Assembly: GCA_002010975.1 (NCBI GenBank)
Contig: MTLU01000031.1
Coordinates: forward strand, 1 to 33,770
DNA length: 33,770 nucleotides
Direction: 5' to 3'
Source: Candidatus Bathyarchaeota archaeon JdFR-07
GTDB lineage: Archaea; Thermoproteota; Bathyarchaeia; Bathyarchaeales; Bathycorpusculaceae
Below the pieces are notes generated by a model. It had not been told where the DNA came from. It was given only the letters and a program-made list of their open reading frames with translations, and searched no databases. Below, piece after piece: positions 27,001 to 33,770 of the stretch (position 1 is the first letter of the stretch; the number at the start of each line of letters is the position of its first letter). The position numbers and the translations under genes are program-made.

Positions 27001-28365
27001 TTAGCGGTTGAAGGTTGGGATTTCTATTCTCTCTGGTTGGTAATCCACAAGTTTGCCTTCGAGGAATTGTTCGTAAGCTGAAAGATCAAGCAAGCCGTGT
27101 CCGCTATAGTTCATGGCGATAATCTTTTTTTCTCCTGTCTTTTTACATCTTAAAGCCTCGTCTACCACATATTTGAGGCTGTGAGCAGTTTCTGGTGCGA
27201 TTATTAATCCTTCAGTCTGAGCTAAAATTCTAGCTGCTTGGAAAATTTCGGTTTGGTTGTAAGCAACTGAGCGTATATAGCCTTTGTGTATTAGATATGA
27301 TATTGAAGGGGCCATTCCGTGGTATCTTAAACCACCAGCATGGATTGGAGGACAAGCATATCCGTGGCCTATTGTTAACATCTTAAGTAAGGGAGTCATC
27401 TTTCCTGTGTCGCCATAGTCATAAGTGTATTTGCCTTTCGTTGTATGGGGGACTGCCTTAGATTCACATGCCACAAATTTTGTGTCTGTTTTGCCTTTTA
27501 GTTTGTCCATCAGAAAGGGATAGCAGAAACCGGCGTAGTTGGAGCCTCCTCCTATGCATCCGCAGATTACATCAGGGTATTTGTCTATGAATTCAAACTG
27601 TTTTTTTGCTTCTAAGCCTATTATGGTTTGATGCATAAGAACATGATTAAGGACTGAGCCTAGAGAGTATCTTGTGTCTTCATGGGTTAGGGTATCTTCT
27701 ATGGCTTCGCTTATGGCTATTCCGAGTGTTCCAGGGTTTTCAGGGTTTTCTTTTAGGAGTTTTCTTCCAAAATTTGTTTGGTTGCTTGGAGATGGAAACA
27801 TTTCTGCGCCATATATTTGAGCAATGATTCGTCTGCCTGGTTTTTGATAGTAACTTGCTTTAACCATGTAGATTCTGCATTTTAATCCGAAAATGGTGCA
27901 TGAAAAGGCTAGAGCTGTTCCCCACTGGCCTGCTCCTGTTTCTGTTACTAGTCTTTTTATCCCTTGTTCTTTGTTATAGTAGGCTTGAGCAAGAGCAGTG
28001 TTTGTCTTGTGGCTTCCAGTAGGGCTGAAGTTTTCGCATTTGAAATATATTTGTGCTTGGGTTTTCAGATATTTTTCTAATCTTCTAGCTCTATATAGAG
28101 GCGTTGGGCGTGGCAACCTCTGATAGGCGTCAAGTACTTCATCGGGTATTTTGATATAACGTTGTGTGGAAACTTCTTGTTTTATAAGTTCTTTTCCAAA
28201 GATCCTTTCTAGAAGTTGGGGGCTTATGGGTTTTAGAGTTGTGGGATCTAAAGGTGGTGGCAGGGGTTCGGGGAGGTCTGCTTGGATGTTGTACCATTCA
28301 GTTGGGATTTCTTCAGGATTCAGTTGGATAAAGCTTTCATTGTTTTTTGATTTATGCATATACAT
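27001..28365 (-). CDS. trpB2: TrpB2-type tryptophan synthase beta-like PLP enzyme
   Basis: LPEPLPPPLDP...RPTPLYRARRLEKYLKTQAQIYFKCENFSPTGSHKTNTALAQAYYNKEQGIKRLVTETGAGQWGTALAFSCTIFGLKCRIYMVKASYYQKPGRR...CIGGGSNYAGF; the N-terminal extension is typical of TrpB2. Confidence 0.95.
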   Translation of the reverse strand: MYMHKSKNNESFIQLNPEEIPTEWYNIQADLPEPLPPPLDPTTLKPISPQLLERIFGKELIKQEVSTQRYIKIPDEVLDAYQRLPRPTPLYRARRLEKYLKTQAQIYFKCENFSPTGSHKTNTALAQAYYNKEQGIKRLVTETGAGQWGTALAFSCTIFGLKCRIYMVKASYYQKPGRRIIAQIYGAEMFPSPSNQTNFGRKLLKENPENPGTLGIAISEAIEDTLTHEDTRYSLGSVLNHVLMHQTIIGLEAKKQFEFIDKYPDVICGCIGGGSNYAGFCYPFLMDKLKGKTDTKFVACESKAVPHTTKGKYTYDYGDTGKMTPLLKMLTIGHGYACPPIHAGGLRYHGMAPSISYLIHKGYIRSVAYNQTEIFQAARILAQTEGLIIAPETAHSLKYVVDEALRCKKTGEKKIIAMNYSGHGLLDLSAYEQFLEGKLVDYQPERIEIPTFNR

Positions 28366-28472
28366 GTACCTCTATGTGTTTTTTTGTCCATTTATGTATA
28401 TTAGTAGACTTAAAAGTACACGAACATATTTATACTTTATTGCACAAAAACGTACATTAAGGAAAACGCAAT

Positions 28473-28976
28473 ATGTGGAACAATATAAAAAAACACTTAG
28501 AAGCATATCCTGAACGGTTAAAAGTAGCGCGCGTCTTAGTGGAAAACGGACTAAGTGTAAAAGACGGAAAAATTTACCTTAACGAAATTGAGATTCCACC
28601 AATACGCATAGCCCGTGTCGCTGGAGTAGATAGACGCACAGTGAACGAGACTCTTAATACTATAAGATCACATCGGGAGCTTCGAATGATATTTGAAGGA
28701 TTGCGTTCTGCTGGCCATTCATTAAAGGAGATTGCTAGATATTTAGATTTAGGGGTTGTGGAAATAACTCCGGTAGACGCCAGAATTCCTGGCATTCTGG
28801 CGAATTCTGCTATGATCATTGCTAAAAAAGGCTTGAGTATAAGGCAGGCGATAGTGGATGATCCTGAACTTTCTCCTGAACCTAAACTTACGTTGATTGT
28901 TGAAAGAAAAATTCCTGGAGAGCTAGTTCCAGAATTCTTAAAAATAAGTGGAGTAGCCAAAGTTTCGATATACTAG
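28473..28976 (+). CDS. HTH plus ACT-domain regulator of amino-acid metabolism (COG2150-like)
   Basis: N-terminal helical DNA-binding-like region (PPIRIARVAGVDRRTVNETLNTIRSHRELRMIF); C-terminal ACT-like region (GILANSAMIIAKKGLSIRQAIVDDPELSPEPKLTLIVERKIPGELVPEFLKISGVAKVSIY). Divergent from trpB2. Confidence 0.82.
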   Translation: MWNNIKKHLEAYPERLKVARVLVENGLSVKDGKIYLNEIEIPPIRIARVAGVDRRTVNETLNTIRSHRELRMIFEGLRSAGHSLKEIARYLDLGVVEITPVDARIPGILANSAMIIAKKGLSIRQAIVDDPELSPEPKLTLIVERKIPGELVPEFLKISGVAKVSIY

Positions 28977-29101
28977 GCGCATAACTGTGGCATAGTTTAG
29001 AATACTTCTATGGGCGGAAGTTTTAAACAAAGTTTTGCTCTCATGGTTAGACAAGTTTTATATTTCCTGAGAGTTTTAGTAGGCGTCAAAGGTGAAAGGT
29101 T

Positions 29102-30319
29102 ATGGTAAATTTTGATTTCAGTGAAGAACAAAAATTATTTCGAAAAGCAGTTCGCGAATGGTGTGAAAAAGAACTTCCCTTAGAAAGAATCAGAGAGATG
29201 GACAGCCAAGGCGAAATCCCTAAAGAAATAATCAAAGGTTTAAGCGATTTGGGACTTCTTCTTATGACTATTCCAGAAGAACATGGGGGAGCTGGCACTG
29301 ATTGGACCACTGCATGCATAGCAGCAGAGGAGTTGGGATACGCTGACATAAGCATCGCTTTGCCTGTACTCTTCCTAGTTGAAAATTCTTGGGGCTTTGT
29401 GGTGGATAAATACTGCACAGAACAAATCCGTGAGAAAGTGATTCGCAAAGCAGTGAAAGGTGAAGCTTTTGTTGGCATAGCCTCAACAGAGTCTGGCGGT
29501 GGCTCAGATGTCGCAGCAATAAAAACCACAGGTCGAAAAGAAGGAGATTATTGGATTATAAATGGAGAGAAAACCTACATAAGTGGTACAGAAGAAGTTA
29601 AGAAACTAGGAGGGGGGTACTTTCTATTAGCGAGAACTTCGCCTCCTCCACCTGGAGCTTCTCATAGGGGAATCACGGCTTTTTATTTGCCTATAAATGC
29701 TGGTGGCGTCGAACTTGGCAAGCGTCTAGAGGAAATGGGAAGGATGGCTATATCCACTGGAAGCATAATCATGGAAAATGTTAAGATACCTGACAGTTAT
29801 CGGTTAGGGGAAGAAGGAAAGGGATTCTATTTAACTATGGAAGGTTTTGACAATGCAAGACTTCTAATAGGTGCTACATGTTTGGGGGCTGCGCAGAGGG
29901 CTCTAGAAATTGGTATGGAGTACATCAAAGAAAGGAAAGCTTTTGGAAATCCTATAGGAAAGTATGAAGGAATACAGTTTGACCTTGCAGATCTTTGGGC
30001 TGAACTTGAGGCTTTAAGGTCTTTGGTTTATAGAACAGCTTGGATGAATGATGAGAAGTATAAGAATAAACGTTTCACGCCTCATGAAGTAGCAAAATAC
30101 ATATCGGCAGTTAAGTTGAAAGTTCCTCCTTTCGCTTTCAAAACTTTTGAGCATGTGCTGCTATGGTTAGGTGCTTGGGGATACAGTAAAGAATGTCCCC
30201 TTGAAATGGGATTACGCGGGATAATGTCATATTATATAGGCGCGGAAGGCACTGTAAACATTCAAAGAATAGTTATAGCAAGGGAACTGTTAGGAAAAGA
30301 TTACATACCATACAAATAG
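29102..30319 (+). CDS. Acyl-CoA dehydrogenase
   Basis: FSEEQKLFRKAVREWCEKELPLERIREMD; GIASTESGGGSDVAAIKTTGRKEGDYWIINGEKTYISGTE; YIKERKAFGNPIGKYEGIQFDLADLWAELEALR; GAEGTVNIQRIVIARELLG. Confidence 0.96.
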   Translation: MVNFDFSEEQKLFRKAVREWCEKELPLERIREMDSQGEIPKEIIKGLSDLGLLLMTIPEEHGGAGTDWTTACIAAEELGYADISIALPVLFLVENSWGFVVDKYCTEQIREKVIRKAVKGEAFVGIASTESGGGSDVAAIKTTGRKEGDYWIINGEKTYISGTEEVKKLGGGYFLLARTSPPPPGASHRGITAFYLPINAGGVELGKRLEEMGRMAISTGSIIMENVKIPDSYRLGEEGKGFYLTMEGFDNARLLIGATCLGAAQRALEIGMEYIKERKAFGNPIGKYEGIQFDLADLWAELEALRSLVYRTAWMNDEKYKNKRFTPHEVAKYISAVKLKVPPFAFKTFEHVLLWLGAWGYSKECPLEMGLRGIMSYYIGAEGTVNIQRIVIARELLGKDYIPYK

Positions 30320-30435
30320 CTTTCTACGCCCTTCAACCTTTTTATTTATTTGAATTCTTTAAGTTCTTCATGTTAGATAGCAAAAATACTTAAATACTTT
30401 CTTTTAGTGCGCTCCTTCAAAGACGAGGAAATAAT

Positions 30436-31581
30436 ATGCATGAGGATGAAGAGAAAACATATTTTTGGTCGGGGAACGAAGCATGCGCAGAAGCAGCGAT
30501 AATTGCTGGGTGCCGTTTCTTTGCTGGATACCCTATATCTCCAGCTAATGAAATCGCTGAACTTATGGCGAAAAAACTGCCCAAGGCTAACGGTATATTC
30601 ATGCAAATGGAGGACGAGCTTGCTTCCATTGGAGCTGTTATGGGTGCAAGCTGGTGTGGAGTAAAGGCAATGACAGCAACCTCTGGACCAGGATTCAGCT
30701 TAATGCAGGAAACAATTGGCTGGGGATTTATGACAGAAACCCCATGTGTAATAGTGGATGTTCAAAGACTTGGTCCAGGTACTGGACAAGCGACTAAATG
30801 CGGACAAGGAGATGTAATGCAGGCTCGTTGGGGAACACACAGCGACTATATGGCAATTGTGCTCTCTCCAAATTCTGTGCAAGAAACTTTTGAACTAACT
30901 ATAAGGGCGTTTAATTTGTCCGAAAAATATCGCACTCCAGTTATTCTTTTAACCGATGAAACAATTGCTCACGTGAGAGAACGAATTACAGTGCCGAAGA
31001 AAGAAAGAATAGAGATAATTGACCGTAAAAAGCCAACTCCTAAGGATAGAAGGTTTTTTGGTTTGGAAGATATTGCACCTATGCCTGCAGTGGGCGAAGG
31101 TTTCAATGTGGCGGTTACTGCTTCAACCCATAATGAGTATGGAATTCGGTTTACCGCAGATCCACTGATCCATAGACGTCTTGTAGAAAATATTAACAAC
31201 AAAATAAGAAAGAATGCTAGTGAGATAGAAGATGTGGAAAGATACAACGTTGAGGACTGCCAAGTAGGTGTTGTTTCTTATGGCTGTACTTCTCGTGGTG
31301 TTTATGAGGCGATTAAAGAGGTAGAAAAAAGAGGGGTCAAAATTGGCCATATACGACTAAAAACTTTGTGGCCTTTCCCAGAAAAAGCTGTAAGGGATCT
31401 GGCAAAAAATTCTGAAAAGATAATTGTTCCGGAGATGAATTTAGGACAAATTTTCTACGAGGTTAAAAGAGTGGCATGTAACGTTGATGTTGTACCGGTA
31501 AATAAGATAGGCGGTGGGGAACTAATTACTCCTGAAGAAATTTTTGCAAAAATATTGGAAGGAGGTAGTCAAGATAACTGA
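30436..31581 (+). CDS. korA: 2-oxoacid:ferredoxin oxidoreductase alpha subunit
   Basis: GNEACAEAAIIAGCRFFAGYPISPANEIAELMAKKLPKANGIFMQMEDELASIGAVMGASWCGVKAMTATSGPGFSLMQETIGWG; CVIVDVQRLGPGTGQATKCGQGD. Confidence 0.95.
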   Translation: MHEDEEKTYFWSGNEACAEAAIIAGCRFFAGYPISPANEIAELMAKKLPKANGIFMQMEDELASIGAVMGASWCGVKAMTATSGPGFSLMQETIGWGFMTETPCVIVDVQRLGPGTGQATKCGQGDVMQARWGTHSDYMAIVLSPNSVQETFELTIRAFNLSEKYRTPVILLTDETIAHVRERITVPKKERIEIIDRKKPTPKDRRFFGLEDIAPMPAVGEGFNVAVTASTHNEYGIRFTADPLIHRRLVENINNKIRKNASEIEDVERYNVEDCQVGVVSYGCTSRGVYEAIKEVEKRGVKIGHIRLKTLWPFPEKAVRDLAKNSEKIIVPEMNLGQIFYEVKRVACNVDVVPVNKIGGGELITPEEIFAKILEGGSQDN

Positions 31582-32398
31582 ATTTTCTGTTCAAAAATAT
31601 ATGCGCAGTTTGAGGCAACCATTCTGTCCAGGATGCGGTTTATTCTCACTCACTCATGCTTTTTTAAAAGCTGTTTATGAATTGGGCTATGAAAACTTGA
31701 GTAAATTTGTTTTTTGCAGCGGGATTGGCTGTTCTTCGTGGATCCCATCGCCTTATTTTATGGCGGATTCTATCCATACTCTTCACGGAAGAAGCATCCC
31801 TGTAGCGACTAGCATAAAACTTCTACGTCCAGATCTTAATGTTGTGGTGTTTGGAGGAGATGGTGACATTGTTGGGATAGGGTTAAATCATTTTATTCAT
31901 GCAGCAAGAAGAAATACGGACATCCTTGTCATCATGGGTAATAACATGGTTTACGGGATGACAGGAGGTCAAGTGGCTCCTACTACTCCACTTAAAACAA
32001 GGACAACAACTACGCCTTATGGAAGCTTTGAATACCCTTTAGATGCGGCAAAACTAGCAGCTGTAGCAGGCGCATCATATTCTGCTCGTTGGACCACCGC
32101 CCATCCGAAAGAGTTGAAAGAGGCATTAAAAAAAGCAATTGGTCTAGATGGTTTTAGATTTATAGAGGTTATAACGCAATGCCCTACAGCTTTTGGAAGA
32201 AAGGCTGGATTCAGAAATGTTGGAGAAATGTTGAAATGGTTTAAGGATAGTGCTGTTTTGGTTCAGCAAGCAGATAAAATGGATCAAGAAGAGCTTGAAG
32301 GAAAAATAGTCATTGGAGAATTTGTTGAGCGGAAGCGTGCCACGCTTGTTGAAAACGTTTATGCAATTATGAAGGAGGCGCAGAGAAATGGTAAATAG
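31544..32398 (+). CDS. korB: 2-oxoacid:ferredoxin oxidoreductase beta subunit
   Basis: LRQPFCPGCGLFSLTHAFLKAV; FCSGIGCSSWIPSPYFMADSIHTLHGRSIPVATSIKLLRPDLNVVVFGGDGDIVGIGLNHFIHAARRNTDILVIMGNNMVYGMTGGQVAPTTP. Track start is TTG; the true start is uncertain. Confidence 0.95.
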   Translation: MQKYWKEVVKITEFSVQKYMRSLRQPFCPGCGLFSLTHAFLKAVYELGYENLSKFVFCSGIGCSSWIPSPYFMADSIHTLHGRSIPVATSIKLLRPDLNVVVFGGDGDIVGIGLNHFIHAARRNTDILVIMGNNMVYGMTGGQVAPTTPLKTRTTTTPYGSFEYPLDAAKLAAVAGASYSARWTTAHPKELKEALKKAIGLDGFRFIEVITQCPTAFGRKAGFRNVGEMLKWFKDSAVLVQQADKMDQEELEGKIVIGEFVERKRATLVENVYAIMKEAQRNGK

Positions 32399-32945
32399 AA
32401 TTGAGATTAGGATAGCTGGACATGGTGGTCAAGGCGTGGTTTTAGCGGGCCAGATACTTGGTAAAGCTGCAGTTTATGATGGAAAGAATGCCTTGCAAAC
32501 GCAATCTTATGGGTCAGAAGCTAGAGGAAGCTCTGCAAAAAGTGAAGTTATAATTTCTGACCATAGAATAAATTTTCCAGCTGTAAGAAAATGCGATATT
32601 TTAATCGCTATGAATCAGGAGGCTTTGGATAAAAATTTAGTAGCTTTAAAGGAAAAGGCCATCTTAATTGTTGACAGCACAAACGTGCATGAGATCCCTC
32701 AAACCAAGGTAAGAGTGTTTAAGGTTCCGGCGACTGAAGTTGCTCAAAAAACATTTGGAAAAAGTCTCTACGCTAATATGGTTATCCTGGGAGCCTTGGC
32801 AAAAATAACTCAAATAGTGAGCACCAAAGCATTAGAAAGGGTCATAAGAGAAAGTGTTCCACCAGAAACTATGGAAGCTAATCTAAAGGCTTACAAGAAA
32901 GGATTACAACTGAGTAATGGAAGTGTATTGCAGGGTCCTAACTAA
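32388..32945 (+). CDS. korG: 2-oxoacid:ferredoxin oxidoreductase gamma subunit
   Basis: IRIAGHGGQGVVLAGQILGKAAVYDGKNALQTQSYGSEARGSSAKSEVIISDHRINFPAVRKCDILIAMNQEALDK. Confidence 0.95.
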   Translation: MVNRIEIRIAGHGGQGVVLAGQILGKAAVYDGKNALQTQSYGSEARGSSAKSEVIISDHRINFPAVRKCDILIAMNQEALDKNLVALKEKAILIVDSTNVHEIPQTKVRVFKVPATEVAQKTFGKSLYANMVILGALAKITQIVSTKALERVIRESVPPETMEANLKAYKKGLQLSNGSVLQGPN

Positions 32946-32980
32946 CAGTTTTTAAACTTATAACGTCAACTATTACTCTT

Positions 32981-33770
32981 ATGCTTTATGAAATAGAATG
33001 TTCTAGATGCGGTCACCTTTCTAAAAGTCTTCTTAACTTTAAATGTCCCGAATGTAGCCAACCTCTTTCTATTAAGCTAATGTTTGATTTTGAAATTGAG
33101 AAAATTGAAAGTAACAACTATAGTCTATGGCGTTACTTGAAATTCTTTCCCTATGCAAGAGAAGAAAACATAGTTACCCTTGGTGAGGGATGGACGCCAC
33201 TAGTAAAATTCTCGGAAAATGTCTACTTTAAATGTGAATATTTGAATCCAACGGGTTCTTTCAAAGATAGAGGCTCCACCATGCTGATTTCTGCTTTATG
33301 CGAAAAAATTGATAAAATTAGAGGGTACATATCTGAAGATTCTTCAGGTAATGCTGGAGCTTCTGTTGCTGCATATGCAGCTCGTGCGAAGCTTAAAGCG
33401 AGGATATATGTTCCAGAAAATATTTCTGGGCCAAAATTTAATCAAATAAGGTTTTATGGTGCAGAAGTTTTCAAAGTTTTTGGTTCTAGAAAAAGAGTTG
33501 CGGAAGAAGCACAGAGAAGAGAACATGGAAAAGTATACGTTGGTCATATACTTCATCCATTGTTTAGAGATGGAATAAGAAGCCTTGCTTATGAAATAGC
33601 AGAACAGTTGCATTGGAAGGCTCCTGAGTACGTTTACTTGCCTGTTTCTGCTGGCACGCTGCTTCTAGGCGTTATAGCGGGGTTTAAGCATCTCGCTAAA
33701 TCGAAAGTTATACGTAAAATTCCAAAGATAGTGGCTTGTCAGACACGGCAAGTCTCACCTCTTTATCACA
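32981..33770 (+). CDS. Threonine synthase-like PLP enzyme with N-terminal zinc ribbon, truncated by the window end
   Basis: Own translation from ATG 32981, open to the edge: MLYEIECSRCGHLSKSLLNFKCPECSQPLS...LGEGWTPLVKFSENVYFKCEYLNPTGSFKDRGSTMLISALCEKIDKIRGYISEDSSGNAGASVAAYAARAKLKARIYVPENISGPKFNQIRFYGAEV... Missed by the track because it lacks a stop in the window. Confidence 0.92.
   Translation, partial: MLYEIECSRCGHLSKSLLNFKCPECSQPLSIKLMFDFEIEKIESNNYSLWRYLKFFPYAREENIVTLGEGWTPLVKFSENVYFKCEYLNPTGSFKDRGSTMLISALCEKIDKIRGYISEDSSGNAGASVAAYAARAKLKARIYVPENISGPKFNQIRFYGAEVFKVFGSRKRVAEEAQRREHGKVYVGHILHPLFRDGIRSLAYEIAEQLHWKAPEYVYLPVSAGTLLLGVIAGFKHLAKSKVIRKIPKIVACQTRQVSPLYH

Noticed and set aside
29086-29529. 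147-aa minus-strand ORF
   Set aside because: Antisense to acyl-CoA dehydrogenase; no family features.
33344-33613. 89-aa minus-strand ORF near the right edge
   Set aside because: Antisense to the clearly coding threonine-synthase-like gene that the track omits because it runs off the window.
1-33770. CRISPR arrays, transposons, prophage or classical defence islands
   Set aside because: No regularly spaced repeats, transposase, integrase or nuclease/TA cassettes recognised; the content is core and metabolic.

Overview
Gene-dense, AT-rich archaeal chromosome segment. It is probably from a TACK-type lineage: it carries a TFE-beta/RPC34-like factor, eS17, eS25, an archaeal histone, a Thr1-less proteasome beta subunit and CofE of F420 biosynthesis. 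A Bathyarchaeia-like source is a guess. I see no CRISPR array, transposase, rRNA or convincing tRNA. Main content, left to right: a truncated secreted M14 carboxypeptidase that the ORF track misses; a decayed gene relic; a minus-strand KEOPS/information-processing cluster (kae1, bud32, VOC protein, XTPase, uS15, RecJ-like DHH, pcc1); divergent TFE-beta and rlmE; DUF4152-like and SpoIIM-like genes; nadC, a glycosyltransferase, AMMECR1 and psmB; ogt and nadM; a SAM hydroxide adenosyltransferase; an ECF-S-like membrane protein; cofE, a MoaD-like protein and glycerate 2-kinase; hydroxypyruvate/glyoxylate reductase and an aminotransferase; eS17 and tatD; histone and eS25; a cDPGS-like/cyclophilin-like pair; DegT, a SerK-like ParB-fold protein and TrpB2 with a divergent ACT/HTH regulator; acyl-CoA dehydrogenase; KorABG; and a truncated threonine-synthase-like gene. 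The strongest leads are: (1) a SerK-like free-serine kinase 11 bp downstream of TrpB2, suggesting a compact O-phosphoserine-to-tryptophan module; (2) a glycerate 2-kinase gene split by an in-frame TAA inside a near-perfect 12-bp tandem duplication; (3) a proteasome beta subunit with Ala at the catalytic Thr1 position.
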